Source: Fibrobacter sp.
Lineage (GTDB): Bacteria > Fibrobacterota > Fibrobacteria > Fibrobacterales > Fibrobacteraceae
DNA: 64,000 nucleotides
Assembly: GCA_016285835.1 (NCBI GenBank)
Contig: JAEERM010000004.1
Coordinates: 1 to 64,000 of the forward strand
Reading direction: 5' to 3'
The notes beneath the pieces were generated by a model, which ran no database searches, had not been told where the DNA came from, and worked only from the letters and a program-made list of their open reading frames with translations. The position numbers and the translations under genes are program-made. Shown piece by piece: positions 19,329 to 27,015 of the stretch (positions are counted from its first letter, which is position 1; every line of letters begins with the position of its first letter).

Positions 19329-20220
19329 TCTCCTCCGTCAAAATATCTTCGAGGCTCGGCCGTTTGTGGTCCATCTTCTCGACGGCAATTCCGTTCGAAA
19401 GGCAATAGGCCAGTAGGCGGTCGCGGGCGGCATCGTCGGCGCACACCCACTCCTGCGGGTGCCCCGTCGGGGCAACGCCCTCGGGGAGGTCGTTCTGGAG
19501 TATCGTCGTGCGCGTGCGCACGTGATACTCCACCCCGCAGGATTCGGTAATCTCGTCGACACTGCCTTCGCGGACGATTTTTCCATCGACAATCATCGCC
19601 ACGCGGTGGCTAATCGATTCCACGTCGCTGAGAAGGTGGCTGGAATAGAAAATCGTGACCCCGTCACGGTTGAGTTCCTGGATGGCCTCGCGCACGTCGC
19701 GGCGGCCCATCGGATCGAGCCCGCTCATCGGTTCGTCTAAAATCAGGAGTTTCGGCTTGGCAAGAACAGCCTGGGCAATGCCCACGCGCTGCATCATTCC
19801 CTTGGAATACGAGCGCAAGCGCCTGTCAATCCAGTCCTTGTCGGCATGCAGGAGTTCAAGTGCCCAGTGAATACGGGAATCGAGCAGGGAACCTTCGAGC
19901 CCCACGAGCCTGCCATAGAACTTGAGCAATTCACGCCCCGTCAAGTAATCGTAAAAGTAGGGCTGTTCCGGAGAATAACCGATAAAGCGGCGGCTTTTCA
20001 CATCGCGCGGAGAAATCCCGTTCACCAAAACCTTCCCCGAATCAAAGTTCAAAAGTCCGGTCAGCACCTTAATCGTCGTCGACTTGCCCGCCCCGTTGGG
20101 GCCGATAAATCCGTATACTTGCCCCGACTCCACATTGAAACTCACATCCTTGAGCGCAAGCTTCGGTTTCATCAAAAAACCGCTACGGTAAGTCTTGTGC
20201 AAATGCTCTATCTGAATCAT
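19309..20220 (-). CDS. ABC transporter ATP-binding protein
   Basis: GPNGAGKSTTIKVLTGLL, YSKGMMQRVGIAQAVLAKPKLLILDEPMSGLDP. Confidence 0.93.
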   Translation of the reverse strand: MIQIEHLHKTYRSGFLMKPKLALKDVSFNVESGQVYGFIGPNGAGKSTTIKVLTGLLNFDSGKVLVNGISPRDVKSRRFIGYSPEQPYFYDYLTGRELLKFYGRLVGLEGSLLDSRIHWALELLHADKDWIDRRLRSYSKGMMQRVGIAQAVLAKPKLLILDEPMSGLDPMGRRDVREAIQELNRDGVTIFYSSHLLSDVESISHRVAMIVDGKIVREGSVDEITESCGVEYHVRTRTTILQNDLPEGVAPTGHPQEWVCADDAARDRLLAYCLSNGIAVEKMDHKRPSLEDILTEEIARADA

Positions 20221-20245
20221 GAAATCGCCCATATTTTCCCTTCAC

Positions 20246-20557
20246 CTATGCATTGTCCTTGGGCTCGGCACTGTCTTTCTCGGATTCGGCACTAGAAGCG
20301 TTCCCCCCGAACGCACGTTCCTCGGCTTCCTGGATCTGGCGTTTTCTACGTTCGGCAATGCGCTTCTTGTTCAATACGAAATAAATTGCCGCACCCACGA
20401 GATAGACTGCAATACCCGAATAGAAAATGGGATTGATCGAAGTCCCTTCCAGTCCCGGAAACAGATTGAGAATCAAATTGTGGCCAAAAAGGCTTAGGAG
20501 TACGAGCACAAAACCAAGCGCCCGGAGCACGTAAGTCACAACAACCAATTTCTGCAT
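20246..20557 (-). CDS. Small membrane protein of unknown function
   Basis: Two hydrophobic segments and charged tail; co-directional with downstream ABC operon. Confidence 0.5.
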   Translation of the reverse strand: MQKLVVVTYVLRALGFVLVLLSLFGHNLILNLFPGLEGTSINPIFYSGIAVYLVGAAIYFVLNKKRIAERRKRQIQEAEERAFGGNASSAESEKDSAEPKDNA

Positions 20558-20672
20558 AGCGATACCTCAAAAACAGCACCTTTCGGGTGCGTCCTCTTTT
20601 TCAAGAAAAATACACAATTATTGGGGGGAAAGACGAAGGGCAAAAGAAAAATGCCCAAAAATACGCAAAACA

Positions 20673-20694
20673 GGCCGCATCGCGGTCTGTTCCT
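20673..20694 (-). terminator. Terminator-like hairpin after the AAE transporter
   Basis: AACAGACCGC-GAT-GCGGCCTGTTTT on minus strand. Confidence 0.6.
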
Positions 20695-20711
20695 ATGATA
20701 TGACGGATAAG

Positions 20712-22394
20712 TTAGGCCATTTGCAGAAGCAGAATGGCAAGGACCTGGCCGCTCAGGATACGCAACAGCATGGTGAGCGGGTAGACCGAGGCGTATCCGA
20801 TGTTCACCGCCTCGCTGTCCGCCTGGCCATTCGCGAACGCAAGCGCGGGCGGATCGGTCGTAGCACCGGCAAGTACGCCGCAGAGCGAAAGGTAATTCAC
20901 CTTGAAAACTAGGTGACCGATAGCGGCCATAATGGCAAGCGGCAAGAAGGTAATCAGCGCAGCCAACGCCATATAGTGGAAACCGTCCCCATTCAAAAGC
21001 ACATCGAAGAACTTGATGCCGGCATTCAAGCCCACACAGCTGAGGAAGAGCGTGAGGCCGAATTCGCGGAGCATGAGATTCGCACTACTCGCCATGAAGA
21101 AGTTGAGCGGGCCAATCTTGCGTTTACGGCTAAGCAGAATAGCGACAATCAGCGGACCACCGGCAAGCCCCAACTTGAGCGGAGTCGGCATGCCCGGAAT
21201 CGCAATCGGGATGCTCCCGACAACAACACCCAGGAAAATACCCAAGAACGCAGGCAAGATTTCGGGATGGTCAAGAGCCGTAAGCGAGTTGCCCAATTTC
21301 TTCGCGGCAGCCTCAATCCCCTCGGCAGGTCCAACAACCATTAACTTGTCTGCAAACTTGATGCGCAAATCCAGACGCCCCGTAAACTTGAACCCGCTGC
21401 GGACCACGCGACTCACGTTCACGCCGTAACGTTCTGCAAGGGCGAGCGAGCCGATTGTCCGGCCCAAAACCTTCTTGTTCGTCACGAGGATGGTTTTGAC
21501 CTGGATAGGTTTCGCCGTGTCGGATGCAAATTGGGTTATGGGCTTTTCAAGCCGTTTACCAATGATTTTTTCCATGACGGCAACCGCATCAGGCATGCCC
21601 ACAATATGTACCTTGTCGCCCTCTTCTATAATCGTCTTCCCGTTCGGGGTAAAAATATCGCTGCCGCGCATGAGGCGCGTGATAACCACCCCGCTCGAAA
21701 TCAAATCTGGGATTTCCTTGAGCTGGATTCCGTACAGGTTCCGGTTTTCGACCATCAGGCTGCACGACTCAATTTCGCTCGTATTGGCCGCGATGTCGGC
21801 GGCGTAATCCTTCGCCGCCTGGCTCGGGTTTTGCCGGAACACAAGGCGAGCCAGAATCATCACGAGGATAATCCCTATGACACCGAAAGGATATGCAACA
21901 GCGTACCCGATACCCGTCAACGACGCGTCCACCCCGGCCGCGGCAAAGGCAGAATTCGCGGCACCCAGAGAAGGTGTGTTTGTAACAGCGCCGCAAAGCA
22001 TACCGACGAGCACGGGTACGTTGTTATGCATATCCGTAAAGAAATAAAGGCAAAGCGTCACCACGACACCCAACAAGACGACACCTGTCGAAAGCACGTT
22101 GAGCACCAGGCCGTGACGCCGAATGGAATCCATGAAGCCCGGTCCCACTTGCATACCGATCGTGTAGACAAAGAGGATGAGGCCGAATTCCTGGATAAAG
22201 TGGAGCACATTCCCCTCAACCCGAAGCCCCAGATGCCCAAACAGGATGCCCACGAAAAGCGCACCCGCCCCGCCAAGGCTAATACCCTTGACCTTGATTT
22301 TGCCCAACATCAGGCCAATAGCCGCAGTGAATGCTATCGCGACAACTTGTTGCCCGACCGAGGGCTTGGTAAATAAGTCGATGAGCCAAGTCAT
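20712..22394 (-). CDS. Aspartate:alanine exchanger (AAE) family transporter with TrkA-C domains
   Basis: Two TM halves (LGLRVEGNVLHFIQEFGLILFVYTIGMQVGPGF; ANLMLREFGLTLFLSCVGLNAG) flanking RCK-C-type segments (GKTIIEEGDKVHIVG). Confidence 0.85.
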   Translation of the reverse strand: MTWLIDLFTKPSVGQQVVAIAFTAAIGLMLGKIKVKGISLGGAGALFVGILFGHLGLRVEGNVLHFIQEFGLILFVYTIGMQVGPGFMDSIRRHGLVLNVLSTGVVLLGVVVTLCLYFFTDMHNNVPVLVGMLCGAVTNTPSLGAANSAFAAAGVDASLTGIGYAVAYPFGVIGIILVMILARLVFRQNPSQAAKDYAADIAANTSEIESCSLMVENRNLYGIQLKEIPDLISSGVVITRLMRGSDIFTPNGKTIIEEGDKVHIVGMPDAVAVMEKIIGKRLEKPITQFASDTAKPIQVKTILVTNKKVLGRTIGSLALAERYGVNVSRVVRSGFKFTGRLDLRIKFADKLMVVGPAEGIEAAAKKLGNSLTALDHPEILPAFLGIFLGVVVGSIPIAIPGMPTPLKLGLAGGPLIVAILLSRKRKIGPLNFFMASSANLMLREFGLTLFLSCVGLNAGIKFFDVLLNGDGFHYMALAALITFLPLAIMAAIGHLVFKVNYLSLCGVLAGATTDPPALAFANGQADSEAVNIGYASVYPLTMLLRILSGQVLAILLLQMA

Positions 22395-22462
22395 AGAGGA
22401 TTTGAGGTCGGCACTTCGTGCCTTTGAGGTGTGAGGTCGCGGCAAAGCCGCTTTGAGGATTG

Positions 22463-22497
22463 TTGAAAGTGATTAGTGGTTGGTGATTGGTGGTTAG
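22463..22497. repeat. Heptad-periodic degenerate repeat (5 x 7 bp)
   Basis: TTGAAAG TGATTAG TGGTTGG TGATTGG TGGTTAG. Confidence 0.75.
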
Positions 22498-22514
22498 GAA
22501 GAAGGTAGGAAAAA

Positions 22515-23078
22515 TTACTCTTTTACGCAGCGGACGGAGGCGGCGATGCTCTTGTTGAAATGCTCATAAGCAATGGACGAATCGGTCACGCGGACGAGAT
22601 AGGCGCGCGCATCGTCGTAGCTGTCCCTTGTCCAGAAACTTGCGCTAGCATCCTTGTCTACGAACTTTCCGTCGAAATAGCGGAATCCGGCAAACAGCAT
22701 CTTGAACCCGTCGGCCTTCTTGAGTTCGGCCGCAGTGGCGCTACCGAAGGCGGCCTTGAAATTCTCTTGAGTGGGAAGCGTCCAACCATTGGGGCAAAGG
22801 CCATTATCCGCGGCATTCCAAGTGTAGAGGCGGCCCATCGTTTTGCAGTTAGCATGATCGTTGCCGTAGCAGATGCTGGAATCGGGAACGTAAACTTCCA
22901 TATTTTCAGCCATCCAAACCTTACCCGCAAGAGTCACTGTCTTGTAAGTTTTTTCAGGGCAAGAAAGCGTATTCGCCGATTCATCGTAATTGCAGGAATA
23001 GCCCTGTTCGCAGGCAGCAAAGAACATAGCGGCACACACGATAATGGGCAAAGTGACAGTCTTGAAAAACTGTTTCAT
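22515..23078 (-). CDS. Lipoprotein with Fibrobacter major paralogous (TIGR02145-like) domain
   Basis: YKTVTLAGKVWMAENMEVYVPDS...GRLYTWNAADNGLCPNGWTLPTQENF...ASVRCVKE; lipobox FFAACEQG. Confidence 0.88.
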   Translation of the reverse strand: MKQFFKTVTLPIIVCAAMFFAACEQGYSCNYDESANTLSCPEKTYKTVTLAGKVWMAENMEVYVPDSSICYGNDHANCKTMGRLYTWNAADNGLCPNGWTLPTQENFKAAFGSATAAELKKADGFKMLFAGFRYFDGKFVDKDASASFWTRDSYDDARAYLVRVTDSSIAYEHFNKSIAASVRCVKE

Positions 23079-23227
23079 AACAACTCCTTTATTGCAGAAG
23101 AAAACAATTATTTCGTTTTCGTGGCCAAATTTAAATACGTCAATTCATAATGTCTAATAGATTGTTTATATTGAATTAATCAGTATTTGTTATAGGTTAG
23201 GAAATGAGGCTCGGGGCTCGAGAAAAA

Positions 23228-23425
23228 GCCGTGAGCGGTGAGCTATGAGGTTCGAGATGAGAGGCTAGTGAATAGAGAGTTGAGGCTAGTGAATAAGAAT
23301 CACGCACTTCGTGCGTCAATATAAGACGGCGAAGCCGTGATATTTCTCCCTAGATCCTAGCCTCTAGACCCTCACCCCTCAAAGAGCAGTGAGCGATGAG
23401 CAGTGAGGTATGAGGAGACTAGTCG
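23228..23425. repeat. Heptad-repeat element C with hairpin core
   Basis: 10 in-phase heptads 23228-23297 (GCCGTGA GCGGTGA GCTATGA ...), core with CGCAC-TTC-GTGCG and ACGGC-GAA-GCCGT hairpins, then 11 in-phase heptads 23349-23425; shares a 65-bp identical block with 24434-24498. Confidence 0.85.
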
Positions 23426-23439
23426 CAGGAGACATGTTG

Positions 23440-23994
23440 CTACACAAGATTCATCAGGTCGTAGTACATGAGACGCGTATGCGGATCGCTATCCTCGGCG
23501 TTCATGAAGCGGAAACCATTCTTTTCGTAGAACGGGACTGCATTCAAGTAGGCATCGACAGTAAGGAAGCGACAACCAGTCTTGTTGTTGATAACGAACA
23601 TAGACTTGATGTAGTTCAAAATGGTCGTTCCAATCCGCAGCCCCTTTGCGGTTTCATCAACCCCCAAGCGACACAACTTCACTGCGGGATAACTTTTCAA
23701 ACGTTTTTCATTCGGGAAGCCGCGTTTTTTGCGAAAACGATTGAATTCCGCCTTGTCCTTAAAATCAGTTATGGCAACCTTGTCATTCGCAAGGCTGCCA
23801 TAAGCTAGAACCTGACTGGTATCGTTATCTACAAAAGCATAACTGACAAACAGCAAATGTTTTTGAAAAGCCACCGCATGATGAAGAATGAAATCGTCTA
23901 AATCTTCGTCACCACAACTAAATTTTTCAATTGAGTACGACGGTTTTAAGCGAATGAAGCTTAACTTTTCCCTATCTATACATGCTTGAACCAA
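23440..23994 (-). CDS. GNAT family N-acetyltransferase (possible toxin of a GNAT-type TA pair)
   Basis: FSCGDEDLDDFILHHA..., KLCRLGVDETAKGLRIGTTILNYIK, GCRFLTVDAYLNAVPFYEKNGF. Confidence 0.8.
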   Translation of the reverse strand: MVQACIDREKLSFIRLKPSYSIEKFSCGDEDLDDFILHHAVAFQKHLLFVSYAFVDNDTSQVLAYGSLANDKVAITDFKDKAEFNRFRKKRGFPNEKRLKSYPAVKLCRLGVDETAKGLRIGTTILNYIKSMFVINNKTGCRFLTVDAYLNAVPFYEKNGFRFMNAEDSDPHTRLMYYDLMNLV

Positions 23995-24194
23995 GGGTCT
24001 AATCCTCCATTGGCCGCTTCGCGAGCACGCTGTTCTGCCATGCCACGCTCGTAAGCCTTTTTCATAAATTCGTAATCCCGCAGGCGCTGGGCACGAACTT
24101 CCGGAGGTTCCGGGTGCCGCTCTTCCATACGGGCTAGAAACCGGCGAGCATCCTCGCCGTACAAAATCGGGGTCTCTCGAATTTCGCGAGCCAT
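23976..24194 (-). CDS. Small charged protein overlapping the GNAT gene (possible antitoxin)
   Basis: MAREIRETPILYGEDARRFLARMEERHPEPPEVRAQRLRDYEFMKKAYERGM; 19-bp overlap with the GNAT ORF. Confidence 0.6.
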   Translation of the reverse strand: MAREIRETPILYGEDARRFLARMEERHPEPPEVRAQRLRDYEFMKKAYERGMAEQRAREAANGGLDPWFKHV

Positions 24195-24300
24195 TTTTCC
24201 TCTTTTGTTATGTCCATAAAAGAATGCTGGCATAACGCCAAGCGGCAACCGTTCGGTTACATGTTGTAAATATACCAAAAGATTATTGGGGATGCAATAG

Positions 24301-24540
24301 AGGCTCGAGGCACGAGGCGCGGGGAATAGCCGTGAGCGGTGAGCTATGAGGAGTGAGGTATATTTTTTGTGGTTTTACTACTCATCGCTGACTGCTCAGA
24401 GGGGCTTTAGCCCCGACGCATCTCTCATTATCTCGCACTTCGTGCGTCAATATAAGACGGCGAAGCCGTGATATTTCTCCCTAGATCCTAGCCTCTAGGC
24501 CCTCATACCTCATAGCGACCAAAGGTCGCGACCTCAGTAT
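24301..24540. repeat. Heptad-repeat element D with hairpin core
   Basis: In-phase heptads 24301-24363 (AGGCTCG AGGCACG AGGCGCG ... GCCGTGA GCGGTGA GCTATGA), hairpins GGGGC-TTTA-GCCCC, CGCAC-TTC-GTGCG, ACGGC-GAA-GCCGT, GCGACC-AAA-GGTCGC, and right arm CCCTAGA TCCTAGC CTCTAGG CCCTCAT ACCTCAT. Confidence 0.85.
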
Positions 24541-24550
24541 TACGAAATTT

Positions 24551-25306
24551 TTAACCCTTGATATGAATTGCAGAGGCAAATTCTTTTAAGAGAGCAGGGT
24601 CTTCAACTTTTTCCCACAGCGTTCCGGTCACGATGATGTTCGCGCCGGCAGCCACACGGATGGCGGCTGTCTGCGGGTCCTTGATGCCACCGCCGGTAAT
24701 GATTGTCATTTCGGTTGCCTTGCGGGTATAGGCAATATGCTCTACGGGTACCGGTTCTTCGGCACCGCTGCCCGCTTCCAAGTAAACATAGCGCATACCC
24801 ATAAGTTCAGCGGCAATAGAGTTCACCATGCTAAGTTTGGGTTTGTTCGCCGGTACAGGCATTGTACCGCTAATGTATTCCACTGTTGTACGTTTGCCAC
24901 TATTGATGAGCTGGTAGGCTGTCGGAATGGCTTCCATGTTGAGAGCACGCACCAAGGCACCACCGCGCACCTGTTCGTCGATGAGGTAGTTCGGGTTGCG
25001 ACCGCTCACAAGCGTCATGAACAACATCGCGTCAAAACCGGGAACCACCTGCGAGGCTCCACCCGGGAAAAGAACCACGGGTAAGTCAACATTAGCTTTG
25101 AGAGCAGCTACCTGCTTGGGAAGCGTAAAATTCCCCAAATAAGAACCACCCACCAGCAAGAGGTCGGCTCCGTTCTCGGCGGCCATCGCGCCAGCCTTTA
25201 CAAAGGCGGCCTCGTCCGAAGTATCCGGATCGAGCAGAACGGCAAACAAGGCCCCGCGTTTCTCGATGGCGGCATTCAGGCGAGTTTCGGTCTTTCCGAT
25301 TTTCAT
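24551..25306 (-). CDS. Geranylgeranylglyceryl phosphate synthase family protein
   Basis: FAVLLDPDTSD, ADLLLVGGSYLG, VVLFPGGASQV, YVYLEAGSGAEEPV, IITGGGIKDPQTA, ANIIVTGTLWE. Confidence 0.85.
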   Translation of the reverse strand: MKIGKTETRLNAAIEKRGALFAVLLDPDTSDEAAFVKAGAMAAENGADLLLVGGSYLGNFTLPKQVAALKANVDLPVVLFPGGASQVVPGFDAMLFMTLVSGRNPNYLIDEQVRGGALVRALNMEAIPTAYQLINSGKRTTVEYISGTMPVPANKPKLSMVNSIAAELMGMRYVYLEAGSGAEEPVPVEHIAYTRKATEMTIITGGGIKDPQTAAIRVAAGANIIVTGTLWEKVEDPALLKEFASAIHIKG

Positions 25307-25477
25307 AACAACCTCTTGCGACAAAACTAGAATCTCCCCAAAAGATAACTTTATAAACGGGAAATAACCAAAAAAAGCGCGCATTTCACGTTAAAAATGA
25401 GCGAAATCACAGGAAAATGGAATTTCCAACCTCAAAAACTGCGAAATTTAACGAAAAAAGGCAAAAGCAGGCAAAGA

Positions 25478-25560
25478 GGCGCTGCAGCGTATCACCTAAA
25501 AGTGAGCCAGGGATTTCTTTTTGGGGAGGTGTATACAGAAGATCCCTGGGCTGCAGCGCC
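25478..25560. ncRNA. Candidate structured RNA, three-way junction (strand unknown)
   Basis: 11-bp stem GGCGCTGCAGC (25478-25488)/GCTGCAGCGCC (25550-25560) enclosing hairpin TCAC-CTAAAA-GTGA (25492-25505) and an 8-bp stem CCAGGGAT (25507-25514)/ATCCCTGG (25542-25549). Confidence 0.45.
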
Positions 25561-26133
25561 AAACTCGACAACAGCCAACAACCATCTCCTCAACAGGTGG
25601 CACGCACAATATAAAAAGAAATATTACAACAAGACTCTTTTTAGAAAAATGTAAACAAAAAAAATCTTTTAGCAAATAAATTCGCAACTTTGTTTGTTTT
25701 CTTGTTTGTTTGAAAAATATTCGTTACCAAAAAGGGCTCCATTCTAGCATAAGAAAGCCTTATTGGGACTTTTTTACAGCCCGTGAACAACTTTATCAAC
25801 AACAAACATCAACAACAAGTCAACATTCCCAAAAAAACGTTCTAATTTCGAACAAATCAAATGCTATAAAAATGTTACTTTGAATGAAATTTCAACCATG
25901 CTTTCTAGCAAAAAAAATGACCTTCGGGGGATCGAAAGCGCGTCCAACCATTCCTCCCCAAAAAAGGAGCCTCCCCCCCCTTTTTTTTTCGCCCAAAACA
26001 AAAAAATTTTTCTCAATATTCCCTTTTTGAGCCCAAAAACACCTTTTTGGTGCGATTGTTGTAAATCGTGCAACGAAAACTTTACGTTACAATTGGACAC
26101 CTATACGCCAAATTATTAATTTTAGATAGATTG

Positions 26134-27015
26134 ATGAGTATGATAGACGTACTGGATTACCTAGAATATCGCGAGTACTTGAAGGACTGGTTTGTCGAAA
26201 GCAAAAAAGACAATCCATTCACTTCGTATCGCTATTTGGGCCAGAAAACCGGAGTTGACCCGGCCTGGCTTGTTCGCGTATTCCAAAAAGAGGGGCACCT
26301 GAACGAAAGCACCCTCCCCGTATTCATACGTCTCTGCGGCATGGACGACCGCCGCGCCGAATATTTCAAGACCCTTTACCGTTTTAACAAGACAAAAGCC
26401 AAGCAGACTCTCTCGGAGCTGTATTACAAGCTCATGGAGTTGCGCTCCCTGGAAACAAGGGTCCTTTCGCAGCCCGAATTGGCCTATTTTGGCAGCTGGG
26501 CCTGTGCCGCGCTCCGCGCCCTTATCGGAATTTCTAAAGACACGAGCAACCTGGACAAGCTCGCCAAGCAACTGAGCCCGACCATCAGCCAGGACGAGGC
26601 CCGCAATGCGCTGGGCATCCTCAAACAGCTGGGTTTGGTCGTCCCGGACGACAACAACGGCTGGAACATCACCGACCAGATTTTGAGCACCGGGGGCGAA
26701 GTCAAAAGCCAGGCCGTCAGAAGTTTCCACAGGCGTACAATCGAACTCGCACAAGAATCGCTGGACCGCCACAAACCGGAGGAACGAGACATTTCTTCGA
26801 CGGTGTTCACTGCCGAAGAGGCCGACCTGCCCGAAATCCGGCACCGCATAGAGGAATTCCGCAGGGCGCTCATGAAATTTGCCTGCCGCAGCGAACGGGC
26901 GGATCGCGTTTATGCGCTCAATGTTGCGCTGTTCCCCCTGTCCGAAAAGGTGGACGACCCATTTGTATGCCCTAGCAAAATACAAAACGGCGAAAACAAG
27001 GGAGGTAACCCATGA
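26134..27015 (+). CDS. TIGR02147-like (Fibrobacter paralogous family) putative regulator
   Basis: IDVLDYLEYREYLKDWFVESKKDNPFTSYRYLGQKTGVDPAWLVRVFQKEGHL; overlaps next gene by ATGA. Confidence 0.8.
   Translation: MSMIDVLDYLEYREYLKDWFVESKKDNPFTSYRYLGQKTGVDPAWLVRVFQKEGHLNESTLPVFIRLCGMDDRRAEYFKTLYRFNKTKAKQTLSELYYKLMELRSLETRVLSQPELAYFGSWACAALRALIGISKDTSNLDKLAKQLSPTISQDEARNALGILKQLGLVVPDDNNGWNITDQILSTGGEVKSQAVRSFHRRTIELAQESLDRHKPEERDISSTVFTAEEADLPEIRHRIEEFRRALMKFACRSERADRVYALNVALFPLSEKVDDPFVCPSKIQNGENKGGNP

Noticed and set aside
23228-24540. Possible CRISPR array because of repeated palindromic blocks
   Set aside because: Repeats are 7-bp periodic and degenerate with no uniform repeat-spacer pattern, and no cas genes are present in the window.
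25397-25654. 85-aa ORF across the 25.5-kb structured region
   Set aside because: Protein has no recognisable features and the DNA is better explained by strong secondary structure; also overlaps an alternative frame of equal quality.
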